Shown here: in pieces, positions 36,915 through 46,302 of the stretch | Layout: each line of letters starts with the position of its first letter | Numbering within the stretch: the stretch's first letter is position 1 | From: Paenibacillus humicola | Lineage (GTDB): Bacteria > Bacillota > Bacilli > Paenibacillales > Paenibacillaceae | Assembly (NCBI RefSeq): GCF_028826105.1 | Contig: NZ_JAQGPL010000001.1 | Span: 745,501 to 809,500 of the forward strand | DNA length: 64,000 bases | Direction: 5' to 3' | Made by a program: the position numbers and the translations under genes | The notes under the pieces: generated by a model | The model's database searches: none | What the model saw: only the letters and a program-made list of their open reading frames with translations | Told to the model about the DNA's origin: nothing

Positions 36915-37358
36915 CTAAAGTCTTTTTTGGACAGACTGTTGTTTAGCCATCATAACTGTCTTGCAAATTTGATCGATAATCGAAACAAAATTAGCTTTAA
37001 GATCATGCTCCCAGACCCGTATTAACACCCATTCATTATTAACGTAATATTGAGTAACTTCCAAGTCTCTTTCGATGTTGCGGCTTATTTTTTTTGTCCA
37101 ATAATCAGGATTTTTAGACGGCAACTTATAATGACTTTTACAACCGTGCCAGAAGCATGAGTCAATGAAAATGACTACTTTATACTTTTTAATTGCAATA
37201 TCGGGTTTTCCATACAATGAAAGAACATTTTTTCGAAATCTATAGCCATTTTTCCAAAGAGCCTTTGAGACGGATTGTTCTAATTTAGTGTTTTTACCTC
37301 TTATTTTCCCCATTAATTGGCTTCTGAGATGCTTCACCGGGCATTCAACTAGAACCAA
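36915..37358 (-). CDS. vsr: very short patch repair endonuclease (Vsr)
   Basis: A Vsr-type T:G mismatch endonuclease. Seen motifs are RSQLMGKIRGKNTKLEQ at the N-terminus, YGKPDIAI with the catalytic Asp, and FIDSCFWHGC with the conserved Phe-Trp-His. It nicks at T:G pairs made by deamination of 5-methylcytosine, so it fits the two C5 methyltransferases of the island. The start is uncertain: TTG 37358 allows the normal N-terminus but lacks a ribosome site, and ATG 37313 would cut into the conserved motif. Nothing else lies on its strand nearby. Confidence 0.88.
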   Translation of the reverse strand: MVLVECPVKHLRSQLMGKIRGKNTKLEQSVSKALWKNGYRFRKNVLSLYGKPDIAIKKYKVVIFIDSCFWHGCKSHYKLPSKNPDYWTKKISRNIERDLEVTQYYVNNEWVLIRVWEHDLKANFVSIIDQICKTVMMAKQQSVQKRL

Positions 37359-37731
37359 AGGGACGAATAAAAGGATCTTTTTCCTGGGAGGCTCCTTTTT
37401 TATATATTCGGCCCTTTGTCAACTTATCGGCGTCTACGAGTTTCCCGATTCATGCGCTAATCCGATTGACTTGTATCCCGCTAGCCAGCTTCCGCTAAAA
37501 CGAATTATTCGTCATTGTAATGCCCCTTACAACAAAACAACCCTATTCCCTCGTTCCCCAAACTCCCACCCATCGTTCCCCCAAACGCCCGCCGCGCCTT
37601 CCGGTCCCTAATGATTATTGCAGGTCCCTGCGCATTATCCGCCTGCCGGCCTGAGCGGCCGAAGTGATTATAGACTACACTCGAACACGCGTCGTATGCT
37701 TGGATGAAACTAAGCGTCAGGGGAGGCGTGT
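37359..37731. other. intergenic region, transition from island to GC-rich DNA
   Basis: No gene is supported. Composition shifts from AT-rich to GC-rich across it. It holds the promoter region of the sugar importer operon, including the repeated 14-mer at 37662-37675, and GGGGAGG ahead of the first permease. Confidence 0.5.
37662..37675 (+). promoter_or_regulatory. repeated 14-mer ahead of the first permease gene
   Basis: AAGTGATTATAGAC occurs here and again, identically, at 41998-42011 ahead of the solute-binding protein gene, in each case within 60-100 bases of a start codon. It may be a -10 region of activator-dependent promoters or an operator of the AraC-type regulator. Confidence 0.5.
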
Positions 37732-38712
37732 TTGTTGAGTAAAATGGTTGTGCCCGGTGCCCATTCCCTGTCCGGAGGCGGGACGGCCGCGGCGGGCAGC
37801 CGCCCGAGGCCAGAACGGCTGGGTCGGATCATCAAGAACCGGTGGCTGTATGTGCTGCTGCTGCCGGGAGCGCTCTACTTTGCGCTGTTCAAATATTGGC
37901 CGATGTGGGGGATCGTCATTTCGTTCCAGAACTATCAGCCCTTTCTCGGGATCAGCGGCAGCGAGTGGGTCGGCTTCGAGCATTTCCGGCGGTTTTTTAC
38001 CGACGATCAGTTCTGGACGCTGCTGCGAAATACCTCGGTGCTCGCCGTGCTGAACATCGTGTTCTTCTTCCCGCTGCCGATCGTGATCGCGCTCATGCTG
38101 AACGAGCTGCGCAGCGGGCTGTACAAGCGGTTTCTGCAAACGCTGATTTACGTGCCGCATTTTGTCTCGTGGGTCGTCGTCGTCGGTGTGGTCTACATCT
38201 TCTTCAGCACGGAGGAGGGCATCTTCAACCAGCTGCTGGCGCAGCTCGGCTTTCACAAGATTAATTTCCTGCTCAGCAAGGCCTGGTTTCCGGTGATGAT
38301 TACCGCCGAGGTCATCTGGAAGGAGACGGGCTGGGGAACGATCATCTTCCTCGCGGCGCTGGCCGCCGTGGACGTCAGCCTGTACGAGTCGGCGCGGCTC
38401 GACGGGGCGGGGCGCTGGCGGCAGATGTGGCACGTGACGCTGCCCGGCATCCGCGGGACGATTATCATTTTGTTCATTTTGCGGCTGGGCCAGTTTCTCG
38501 ATACGAGCTTCGAGCAGATTTTCCTGATGGTCAATTCGGCCAACCGCGAGGTCGGGGACGTGTACGACACGTACGTCTACATGACCGGCATCCGGCAGGG
38601 GCAGTTCAGCTACAGCGCCGCGGTCGGGCTGTTCAAGTCGGTCGTCGGGCTGGTGCTCGTCCTGCTGGCCAACAAGCTTGCCAAAAAATCGGGCGAAGAG
38701 GGGGTTTTCTGA
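37732..38712 (+). CDS. sugar ABC transporter permease, LplB-like
   Basis: A 326-residue inner-membrane permease with six predicted helices and the EAA-type loop ESARLDGAGRWRQMWHVTLP (about 223-242), as in LplB/YteP permeases of polygalacturonan-type importers. TTG 37732 (or the adjacent TTG 37735) follows GGGGAGG. The second permease begins four bases after its stop. The substrate is not deducible; the downstream genes suggest a glycan or glycoconjugate fragment. Confidence 0.9.
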   Translation: MLSKMVVPGAHSLSGGGTAAAGSRPRPERLGRIIKNRWLYVLLLPGALYFALFKYWPMWGIVISFQNYQPFLGISGSEWVGFEHFRRFFTDDQFWTLLRNTSVLAVLNIVFFFPLPIVIALMLNELRSGLYKRFLQTLIYVPHFVSWVVVVGVVYIFFSTEEGIFNQLLAQLGFHKINFLLSKAWFPVMITAEVIWKETGWGTIIFLAALAAVDVSLYESARLDGAGRWRQMWHVTLPGIRGTIIILFILRLGQFLDTSFEQIFLMVNSANREVGDVYDTYVYMTGIRQGQFSYSAAVGLFKSVVGLVLVLLANKLAKKSGEEGVF

Positions 38713-38715
38713 CCG

Positions 38716-39594
38716 ATGGTGCAGGACAAACGCTGGGGAAGCCGGCTGTTCGACGGCATCAATGCGGCGCTGCTGCTGCTTGTGTCCACCGTCGCGGTCA
38801 TTCCGTTCCTTTACATCATCGCGGCGTCCTTCACGGCGAGAGAGGAGCTGCTGCAGAAGACATTCGTGCTGTTCCCGACCAAGTTTTCGCTCGAAGGGTA
38901 CCGGTATATTTTCAGCAACGATCTGATCGTCCGAAGCATCGGGGTCTCAATCTATATTACGGTGCTCGGAACGCTGCTCAATCTGCTGTTCACGTCGACG
39001 ATGGCCTATGCGCTGGCGCGGCGCGACCTCGACGGGCGGAAGCCGATCATGCTGCTCATTTTGTTCACGATGCTGTTCAGCGGGGGGATGATTCCGACGT
39101 ATCTGGTCATCCGCGATATGGGGATGCTGAACTCGCTGTGGTCGCTTATGATTCCGGTACTGATCAGTCCGTTCAACCTCATCGTGCTTAGAAGCTTCTT
39201 CCAGAGCCTTCCCGGCGAGCTGGAGGAAGCGGCGAAAATAGACGGTTGCAAGGATTTGGGCATCTTATTTAAAATTGTATTGCCTTTGTCGATGCCCGCC
39301 ATGGCGACGTTCGCGCTGTTCTATTCGGTTACGCACTGGAACAGCTATTTTCAGGCCGTCCTGTATATTAACGACTCCAAGCTGTGGCCCGTTCAGGTTT
39401 GGCTGAGACAGATCGTCATCGTCGCGGAAGGCGGCTTCGGGGATGCCCAGTACAACGACACGAACACCGCACCGCCCGCCCAAATCGTCAAAATGGCCGT
39501 GATTGTCGCCAGTACGCTTCCCATTCTTGTCGTCTATCCGTTCTTGCAAAAGCATTTCGCTAAAGGCGCGCTGCTGGGTTCCGTGAAAGGGTAA
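38716..39594 (+). CDS. sugar ABC transporter permease, YtcP-like
   Basis: A 292-residue partner permease with six membrane helices and the EAA loop LEEAAKIDGCKDLGILFKIV (about 175-194), of the YtcP/YesQ type. It ends in KGALLGSVKG, the usual C-terminus of this family. It is translationally close to the first permease. No ATPase gene is in the operon, so the pair probably uses a shared MsmX-type ATPase, as is usual in Bacillales. Confidence 0.9.
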   Translation: MVQDKRWGSRLFDGINAALLLLVSTVAVIPFLYIIAASFTAREELLQKTFVLFPTKFSLEGYRYIFSNDLIVRSIGVSIYITVLGTLLNLLFTSTMAYALARRDLDGRKPIMLLILFTMLFSGGMIPTYLVIRDMGMLNSLWSLMIPVLISPFNLIVLRSFFQSLPGELEEAAKIDGCKDLGILFKIVLPLSMPAMATFALFYSVTHWNSYFQAVLYINDSKLWPVQVWLRQIVIVAEGGFGDAQYNDTNTAPPAQIVKMAVIVASTLPILVVYPFLQKHFAKGALLGSVKG

Positions 39595-39619
39595 AACTTA
39601 AGGAACGGAGGAATCGGAT

Positions 39620-41932
39620 GTGAAGAGAAGACCGTATTTTCTGAAGCTGCTGGCCTTCAGTCTACTGCTTGCGATGATCCCGGTGGCCATCCAGGGCGTG
39701 CTCTCCTATCATAAAGCCTCGTCGGCCATTCAGGATAAGGTGCTCGAGAGCAATCGGCTGCTGCTGCAGCAGTCGCTGAACCATACGGAGCAGATTTTGA
39801 AATCGATCGAGACCACGATGCTGAATTACGTCAATTCCACCGAAATGCTCAATGCGATGAATTCACCGATCGTGCCGGCGCAGTTTCCGCTGTTTACGAG
39901 ACTCAACAACGCCGTTTCGTCGATGAGCTTCTATGAATACGGCGTGCGGCGGGTCTACCTCATTAATTTCGCCAAAGACTGGGTTATCGACGGCGAAGGA
40001 ACCTATCATCTCGGCCAAATCGACGACCGGAGCAAATACGATAAGCTGCTGAGCCGGTTGTCTTCGCCTTCGGCGTGGGTGCCGAACGAGGGTTATATCC
40101 CAAGCACCGATGCGAACCGCAGCGGGAAGGACGACAACAGCCTGCTGCTGGTGCAGAAAATTCCGCAGTACTCCACCCATCCGACCGGCCTCGCGATCGT
40201 CGTCTTTCCGGAGTCGGCGCTAAGCGGCATGATCGCGGGCAGCGAGAAGCTCGGGACGTTCCTTATCACAGACAGGAAAAACCGCGTCATCGCCCGGTCC
40301 GACGCCGGTCATCTGGCCGGGACGTCGCTTGGTGACGCCGTGCTGCGGGATATTCGGATGCAGCAAACAGAAAGCGGTTTCAAAACGCTAAAGGAAAGCG
40401 GTGAGCAGGTAGGCGTCACCTTCATCCGCTCATCCTACAACGACTGGACGTACCTGTCGATCTCGCCGTTCAGGCAGATTACGAAGGACTCGCGGGCGAT
40501 CGGCTCGATCGTGCTCGTCATCTGTCTCGTCATGCTGCTGTTCATCGTCATTCTCGCGCTGCTCGGCTCCCGCAAAATGTACCGGCCGATCGCGCAAATT
40601 TACGAGTTTGCCGCCGAATCGGGCCTGGGCGGGCGCGGGGACGAGCTGGAGCTGATCCGCCGGCAATTCTTAAGCATGCGCAATTCGCAGTTCGAGCTGA
40701 AGGATCAGCTGAACATCCAGCTGGCGCAGCTGAAGGATTTTTTCCTGCAGCGGCTGCTGCGGGGCGAGCTGGGCACGGAGGAGGCGCGCGAGAAATGCCT
40801 GTCCTTCCAGATTCCCGAAGACTGGCGGATGCTCACCGTATTCACGACGCGCATCGATTCGCTGGCGAATACCCGCTTTCAGGAGAAGGACAGCGATCTG
40901 CTCATGTTTGCGCTGAACAATATCGTGCGGGAGCTGATCGCGCCGAAAACGCGATTTCCATCGGTGCTGCTCAACACCTCCCAGGCGGCGGTTATCGGAC
41001 ACGCGCACGAGGACGAGGAGGAAATCCGCCGGACGATGTATGCCATGTGCGAGGATATCCAGGCGACGCTCCGGCAGTATTTGGGCGTCCAGGTCAGCAT
41101 CGGCATCAGCAAGCCGTACCGCCGTCTGGTCGATACGTCCCGGGCGTACGAGGAAGCGCAGGAGGCGCTCGGCTACCGGATCAAGTACGGGGACGAATCC
41201 ATTCTCTACTTGAAGGATGTCCAGCCTGACGAGGAGGACAACATGCTGCCGGCGTTCCCAAGGCACGTGGAAACGGAGCTGATCGCCGCCCTCAATATCG
41301 GCGACAAGGAGGCGGCCGAGGCGCAGTTCAACCAGTTTCTCGACTGGCTGCTGGCCCAGCCGGTCAGTTACCGGGAGCAGCAGGTGTACCTGGCCCGGAT
41401 TTTGCTTGATCTGCTGAAGATTGTGCAGGACATGCGGATCAGCGCGAAGCATCTGCTCGAGGGCGAAAGCTCGATTTTCACCCGGCTGTTTAGCCTGCGG
41501 AATTCGGAGGAGCTGCGAAAATGGTTCCTGAACGAGGTGATCGACGACATTTTGGAGCTGCTGAAGAATCGCCGGGAGATCAAATACGTGAAGGTCGCCG
41601 AGGAGCTCGCCGCAATGGTCCGCGCCGAGTATGACACCAGTCTCAGCCTGGAGCTGTGCGCGGACCGGCTGGGCGTCCATCCGAGCTACCTGAAGCGCGT
41701 GCTGAGGAAGGAGCTCGACACCAATTTCAGTGACTACCTGTCCATGTACCGGCTGCAGAAGGCCCGCGAGCTGCTGCTGGAAACCGATCTTCGAATCGCG
41801 GACATCGCGGAACGGCTGCAGTATAACAATTCGCAGAACTTCATCCGTTACTTCCGGCGGATGGAGGGCGTGACCCCGGGCGAATATCGAAAAAAAAGAA
41901 ATCCGGCGATGATTAGCGGCTATACCGGGTAA
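39620..41932 (+). CDS. membrane-bound AraC-family regulator (YesS-like)
   Basis: A 770-residue regulator. A membrane helix near residues 9-30 and another near 294-318 enclose an extracytoplasmic sensor region; the C-terminal 100 residues carry two AraC HTH motifs (LSLELCADRLGVHPSYLKRV and LRIADIAERLQYNNSQNF). The layout matches YesS/LplR-like regulators that control adjacent importers. GTG 39620 follows GGAGGAATC. The repeated 14-mer ahead of the first permease and of the binding-protein gene is a candidate target. Confidence 0.88.
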   Translation: MKRRPYFLKLLAFSLLLAMIPVAIQGVLSYHKASSAIQDKVLESNRLLLQQSLNHTEQILKSIETTMLNYVNSTEMLNAMNSPIVPAQFPLFTRLNNAVSSMSFYEYGVRRVYLINFAKDWVIDGEGTYHLGQIDDRSKYDKLLSRLSSPSAWVPNEGYIPSTDANRSGKDDNSLLLVQKIPQYSTHPTGLAIVVFPESALSGMIAGSEKLGTFLITDRKNRVIARSDAGHLAGTSLGDAVLRDIRMQQTESGFKTLKESGEQVGVTFIRSSYNDWTYLSISPFRQITKDSRAIGSIVLVICLVMLLFIVILALLGSRKMYRPIAQIYEFAAESGLGGRGDELELIRRQFLSMRNSQFELKDQLNIQLAQLKDFFLQRLLRGELGTEEAREKCLSFQIPEDWRMLTVFTTRIDSLANTRFQEKDSDLLMFALNNIVRELIAPKTRFPSVLLNTSQAAVIGHAHEDEEEIRRTMYAMCEDIQATLRQYLGVQVSIGISKPYRRLVDTSRAYEEAQEALGYRIKYGDESILYLKDVQPDEEDNMLPAFPRHVETELIAALNIGDKEAAEAQFNQFLDWLLAQPVSYREQQVYLARILLDLLKIVQDMRISAKHLLEGESSIFTRLFSLRNSEELRKWFLNEVIDDILELLKNRREIKYVKVAEELAAMVRAEYDTSLSLELCADRLGVHPSYLKRVLRKELDTNFSDYLSMYRLQKARELLLETDLRIADIAERLQYNNSQNFIRYFRRMEGVTPGEYRKKRNPAMISGYTG

Positions 41933-41997
41933 TTCGCCGCAATGAGCATTCCGCGGTCCGCACGGATTATCGCGCGCAGCCGCCGGGCGATGGACTC

Positions 41998-42011
41998 AAG
42001 TGATTATAGAC
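41998..42011 (+). promoter_or_regulatory. second copy of the 14-mer, ahead of the lipoprotein gene
   Basis: AAGTGATTATAGAC, identical to 37662-37675, about 82 bases before the solute-binding protein start codon. It suggests a separate internal promoter for the abundant binding protein. Confidence 0.5.
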
Positions 42012-42092
42012 GGTATTCGCCGGGGCTGCCTAGAATGGGGATGCCGACCGGGATGGCCGGCCAATTTCCGAGAAGGAACAGGGGGGTTTACT

Positions 42093-43649
42093 ATGGTGAA
42101 GCAGCAAGTCGGCAGGAAGTGGACGGCAAGAAAAGGGTTGGCTGCGCTCGCGGCCGTGCTGATTTCCGCGATGCTGGCAGCCTGCGCGAAGGGCGGGGGC
42201 GGCGAAAGCACCGGCAGCGGCGGCACCAGTCCGGGAGCAAGCTCGGAGGCGGCGAAGAAGCCTTTTGTCATGACGATGGTCGATCAGTTCAGCCAGAACC
42301 AGCCGCCGGCGGAGGACGATCCGTTCGTGCAGAAAATCAGGGATTTTACCGGCACCGATTTGAAGATGACATGGATTCCGGGCGGCAATGTCAACGAGAA
42401 AATCAACGCCATCATCGCCTCTGGCGACATGCCCAAAGCGCTGATCGTCTTCGAGAACAAGTCGACGACGCTGATGAACGCCGTCCGTTCGGGCGTCTTC
42501 TGGGAAATCGGGCCGTACATCGACGAGTTCCCGAATTTGAAAAAGTATTTGGACCCGCAGGTGCTGGACGGCGTCAAAATCGACGGCAAGCTGTACAGCC
42601 TGCCCCGCTCGCGCCCTCTGATCGGCGACGGCGTCATTTTGCGCCAGGACTGGCTGGATAATCTCGGCCTGAAGCAGCCGACCACGATCGACGAGCTGTA
42701 TAACGTGATCAAGGCGTTCACGCTGGACGATCCGGACAAGGACGGCAAGAACGATACGATCGGCCTGGTCGACGAGAGCACGCTGCGCGGCTTCGGCTTC
42801 GTGCAGGCGCTGTTCGACGCGCCGAACGGCTGGGAGCTGAAGGACGGCAAGCTGTCCCCGGCACAGTTCAATCCGGGCTACCTGGAAGCGTTGAAGTTTT
42901 ACCGCAAGCTTTATCAGGAAGGACTGATGAACAAGGAGTTTTCGCTGCAGAGCCGCTCGCAGGCGCACGACCTCCTGAACAAGGGACAGGGCGGCCTCTT
43001 GATCGGCGACCCGGACATGATCGTCGGCCTGAATGCCGACAAAGTGGATCCGAAGGCGAAGTACACGACGTTCGTCAAAATGAAAAGCAAGGACGGCACG
43101 GAGCGCGTGCTGATGTCGAACGGCTATACGGGCAACTTCTTCTTCCCGAAATCGGCCATCAAGGACGAGGCGGAGCTGAAGCAGGTGCTGGGCTTCTTCG
43201 ACAAGCTGTCGGCGCCGGAGATGCAGACGCTGTTCACCTGGGGCATCGAAGGAACGCATTACACGCTGAAGGACGGCAAAGCGACCGTCAGCCCCGAGCA
43301 GGCGGCGAATAACGCGGTCGTCAACAACCGGCGCAACGAGCTGGCCGTCGTCGACAGCTTGCAGGCGTCGATTCCGGGCGAGCGCAATCCGATCGATCAG
43401 CTGTGGATCTCGGCCAAGCAGGAGATGAACGACAAGGTCGTGACGAATCCGGCCGCCAACCTGATCTCCAAGACGCAGGCGGAACGCGGCACGGAGCTGG
43501 ATCAGATTTTGCAGGACGCCCGCGTGAAGTTTATTATCGGCGAAATCGACGAGGCGGGCTGGGATGCCGAGATGAAGAAATGGCGCAGCTCCGGCGGCGA
43601 CCAGGTCATCGAGGAAACGAACGAGCTGTACCAGAAGATGCCGAAATAA
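42093..43649 (+). CDS. extracellular sugar-binding lipoprotein (LplA-like)
   Basis: A 518-residue solute-binding protein. The signal peptide ends in a lipobox (MLAACAK, Cys near residue 30) followed by a Gly/Ser linker, so it is anchored outside the membrane. The long mature part with DPDKDGKNDTIGL is typical of LplA/YtcQ-type proteins. ATG 42093 follows GGGGGG; an upstream in-frame ATG at 42000 would put extra residues before the signal peptide and is rejected. Confidence 0.9.
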   Translation: MVKQQVGRKWTARKGLAALAAVLISAMLAACAKGGGGESTGSGGTSPGASSEAAKKPFVMTMVDQFSQNQPPAEDDPFVQKIRDFTGTDLKMTWIPGGNVNEKINAIIASGDMPKALIVFENKSTTLMNAVRSGVFWEIGPYIDEFPNLKKYLDPQVLDGVKIDGKLYSLPRSRPLIGDGVILRQDWLDNLGLKQPTTIDELYNVIKAFTLDDPDKDGKNDTIGLVDESTLRGFGFVQALFDAPNGWELKDGKLSPAQFNPGYLEALKFYRKLYQEGLMNKEFSLQSRSQAHDLLNKGQGGLLIGDPDMIVGLNADKVDPKAKYTTFVKMKSKDGTERVLMSNGYTGNFFFPKSAIKDEAELKQVLGFFDKLSAPEMQTLFTWGIEGTHYTLKDGKATVSPEQAANNAVVNNRRNELAVVDSLQASIPGERNPIDQLWISAKQEMNDKVVTNPAANLISKTQAERGTELDQILQDARVKFIIGEIDEAGWDAEMKKWRSSGGDQVIEETNELYQKMPK

Positions 43650-43674
43650 GAGCTCGGCGAAGGAGGAATGCAAC

Positions 43675-44433
43675 GTGATCAACGGTTCGATAGTCCGGCT
43701 GGAGGCGCTGAGCGACTGTCTGCTGCTGCTGGAGACCGACAATTCGATCGGCTCCGCATTCAAGGAGGCGGCGCGGCGGGAGCGGCATTTTGCGTTGATG
43801 GCCGGCGCCTCGGGCGCCCGGGGCGAGACGGAACGCGAGCTGCTGCGCCGCTGCAGGGAGGCGGCGCGCTCCGGCGCGGAGGACGAGCGGCTGCAGGCGA
43901 AGCTGGCGCTGGCGCTGGGCCTGGCGGCTTGGGGCGGCATCGGCGACCCGGCCGAGGCGCTTGGCGACAAGCGGGTATACGGCGACGCGCTGCTGTACCG
44001 GCTCCACTATATCAAAGGGGACGCCCCCGGCCCGGAGGCCGCTTCCGTCCGCGCGCTGCTGAAGGCTATGCGCCAGCGCAACACGATCGAGCTGCATACG
44101 TTCGTCGCCAATACGGCGATCGTCGACGAATGGATCGAGCTGATGAGCCGCTGGGAGAGCAGCGCCGATCCGGAGCTGGACGCTTTCGCGGCGGTTGTGG
44201 CCGATCCGGAGCTGGAGCGGCTGGCCGAGCCGCCGGCCGGCGGGCCCTTCTACGCGCGTGGCGACGCGCTGCTCGCGCTGATCGAGCGGCTGCGCCGAGG
44301 AGAAGCGGCCGCTGCCGGCGAACTCGAAGCCGCGCTGGCGGCCGAGCCGGCGAGCCTGTACGCGCGGAGCGTCCGGAACGGGTACCGGCGGCTGCAGGAG
44401 GCACAGACGTTTTTTGCGGAGAAAACGGGGTAA
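43675..44433 (+). CDS. zinc-phospholipase-C-like protein, degenerate paralogue
   Basis: A 252-residue, Ala/Arg-rich helical protein starting at GTG 43675. It is a paralogue of the next gene: both share a VYGDALLYRLHY or VYNDAFIYKRYY motif in the middle and a matching C-terminus (EPASLYARSVRNGYRRL here). The zinc-dependent phospholipase C-like core of its partner (GWLCHRAADR) is degraded here to GLAAWGGIGDP, so catalytic metal binding is unlikely. It may be a structural partner. Confidence 0.55.
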   Translation: MINGSIVRLEALSDCLLLLETDNSIGSAFKEAARRERHFALMAGASGARGETERELLRRCREAARSGAEDERLQAKLALALGLAAWGGIGDPAEALGDKRVYGDALLYRLHYIKGDAPGPEAASVRALLKAMRQRNTIELHTFVANTAIVDEWIELMSRWESSADPELDAFAAVVADPELERLAEPPAGGPFYARGDALLALIERLRRGEAAAAGELEAALAAEPASLYARSVRNGYRRLQEAQTFFAEKTG

Positions 44434-44481
44434 CCACGCGGACCGGCTTCGTTAATAAGTCATCCGGAAGGAGCGAGACGA

Positions 44482-45411
44482 TTGTCCGAAAATATTACGC
44501 ATTTTTCCTCCATGGAAGATTGCTTTCATTTCATGGCGGTATCGCCCGACATTTGTTCGACGTTCAAGGAAGCGGGCCGCAAGTACACGAATTTGGCCCG
44601 GCTGGCGAGCGTCACCCGCTACGGCGACAAATTCACCGCCCCCCTGATGGGGGAGCTGCGGGACGCTTATCGCGAAGGACGCTTCGACGAGGCGCAGCAG
44701 CGCAAGCTCGTCTACGTGCTCGGTTGGCTGTGCCACCGGGCGGCGGACCGCTGCATGAAGCCGGTGTTCAGCTCGTTCGACAGCTCTACGCTGCGCCACG
44801 CCGAAGCGATCGATTACTCGCCGTCGGAGTGCAGCGTCTACAACGACGCGTTCATCTACAAGCGTTATTACGCGAATGAGCGGGATGGCCTTTACCCGGC
44901 AGCCGTGTTCGAGGAGGGGATGGAGAGCATCCCCGGGCACGAGCGCTTCGACGTGGCGGGTACGCGCGAGCTGAACCGCATGCTGATGCAAAATTCGCTG
45001 CTGCCGATGCACCGCCCGGAGGAGACCGCCGGCGACCTCGACGCCTGGTTCGAACGGATCGAGCAGCGGCGGCAGCGGTTTACGCTGGAGGTTGAGCGGT
45101 ACGCGGACGCGATCTTCCGCCCCGTGCGGGATAAGGTCGACCGCTACCTCGTCCGCGCCGAATTCTACGACGAATCGGAGCCGGCGACCAAGCTCGCCGT
45201 CCGCCTTCGCTCGGAGCTCCCGGACGTTACGGAAGCGGAGGTCCGTGAAGCGATGGCGGCCGAGCCGCGCAGCAGCTATGCGCATATTTTGCATACGGGC
45301 TATCGCTATCTGACGTCGGCGAGCGAATTTTTCACCGGCAGCATGAGCGTGGAGGAGCTGAAGGACCGCTTCGACATCGGCAAGCTCGGCCGCGACGGCC
45401 AGCCTGCGTGA
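44482..45411 (+). CDS. zinc-phospholipase-C-like protein
   Basis: A 309-residue helical protein with a TTG start behind AAGGAG. YVLGWLCHRAADRCMKPV resembles the G-x-L-x-H-x2-AD segment of zinc-dependent phospholipase C/P1-nuclease-like proteins, and further His and Asp residues could complete a metal site. No signal peptide is visible, so it acts in the cytoplasm. It is a paralogue of the preceding gene. The substrate is unknown; it may remove a phosphoryl group from the imported compound. Confidence 0.5.
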   Translation: MSENITHFSSMEDCFHFMAVSPDICSTFKEAGRKYTNLARLASVTRYGDKFTAPLMGELRDAYREGRFDEAQQRKLVYVLGWLCHRAADRCMKPVFSSFDSSTLRHAEAIDYSPSECSVYNDAFIYKRYYANERDGLYPAAVFEEGMESIPGHERFDVAGTRELNRMLMQNSLLPMHRPEETAGDLDAWFERIEQRRQRFTLEVERYADAIFRPVRDKVDRYLVRAEFYDESEPATKLAVRLRSELPDVTEAEVREAMAAEPRSSYAHILHTGYRYLTSASEFFTGSMSVEELKDRFDIGKLGRDGQPA

Positions 45412-46280
45412 TGCCGGCCGGGTTTCGTCGACGTCCCGATCTTCGGGGCGCCATCGACCTGCACGTCCATTCGGGACCGGACGTGCGGGCACGCGCCCAT
45501 GACGACGTGCAGCTGGCGGCGCAGGCTGCGGAGCTTGGCGCGGGGGCCGTCGTCATCAAGTCGCACGTCGTGCCGACGATGGACCGGGCGTGCCTCGCCG
45601 GTCTGCAGGTGCCCGGCGTGCGCCTGTTCGGCAGCATCACGCTCAATCCGCCGGTCGGCGGGCTTAATCCGCATGCGGTGGAAACCGCGCTGCGGCTCGG
45701 CGCCAGCACGGTCTGGCTGCCGACGGTCTATTCGGCCGCGCACCTGCGGCTTGAGGGTAAGAGCGGCGGCGTGGAGGTAACCGCCGGCGGGCGGATCGTT
45801 CCGCCGCTCCGGGACGTGCTGAAGCTGGTTGCCGAGCGCGACGCCATTCTCGGCACCGGTCACTTGTCGCCGGAGGATATTTTCGCCGTTGTGGACGCGG
45901 CCCGGTCGCTTGGCGTAAACAAGATCGTCGTCACGCATCCCGAATCGTACGCGGTCGGCATGTCGCTGGCGGACCAGCGAAAAATCGCGGAAAGCTACGG
46001 CGTGTTGTTCGAGCGCGTCTGCGCCCAGCCCGACCGAAGAGGCGGATACGTGTCCAACCTGGGCGTCAATCTGCGGGCGATCCGGGAGCTCGGCTGCGAA
46101 TCGACCGTGCTCGCGACCGACGGCGGCCAGCCGGAGCTGCCGAGCTGGACGGAGATGATGACGGAGACGGCGCGTTACATGGCCGAACACGGTCTGACAC
46201 AGGAGGAGATTAATGGAATGATGAAGCGGACGCCCGCCCGGCTGCTCGGTCTGCCGGCGGACGCAAGCGAAGAAACCTGA
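45408..46280 (+). CDS. DUF6282-type metal-dependent hydrolase
   Basis: A 290-residue TIM-barrel hydrolase of the amidohydrolase superfamily. It opens with AIDLHVHSGPD (metal His pair), followed by VIKSHVV, GTGHLSPEDI, VTHPE and LATDGGQ, the ordered metal ligands. It overlaps the previous stop (TGATG), so it is translationally coupled. DUF6282 proteins have no agreed function; here it likely processes the imported substrate. Confidence 0.75.
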   Translation: MMPAGFRRRPDLRGAIDLHVHSGPDVRARAHDDVQLAAQAAELGAGAVVIKSHVVPTMDRACLAGLQVPGVRLFGSITLNPPVGGLNPHAVETALRLGASTVWLPTVYSAAHLRLEGKSGGVEVTAGGRIVPPLRDVLKLVAERDAILGTGHLSPEDIFAVVDAARSLGVNKIVVTHPESYAVGMSLADQRKIAESYGVLFERVCAQPDRRGGYVSNLGVNLRAIRELGCESTVLATDGGQPELPSWTEMMTETARYMAEHGLTQEEINGMMKRTPARLLGLPADASEET

Positions 46281-46302
46281 CGCAAGAAGGAGGCGGCACG
46301 AA

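Noticed and set aside
42030..43970. 646-codon frame antisense to the binding-protein gene
   Set aside because: It is a GC-rich shadow of the lipoprotein and neighbouring genes; Arg/Ala-rich and without a ribosome site.
43668..44879. 403-codon plus-strand frame overlapping the PLC-like genes
   Set aside because: It is an alternative frame of two genes that have proper starts and matching paralogue motifs.
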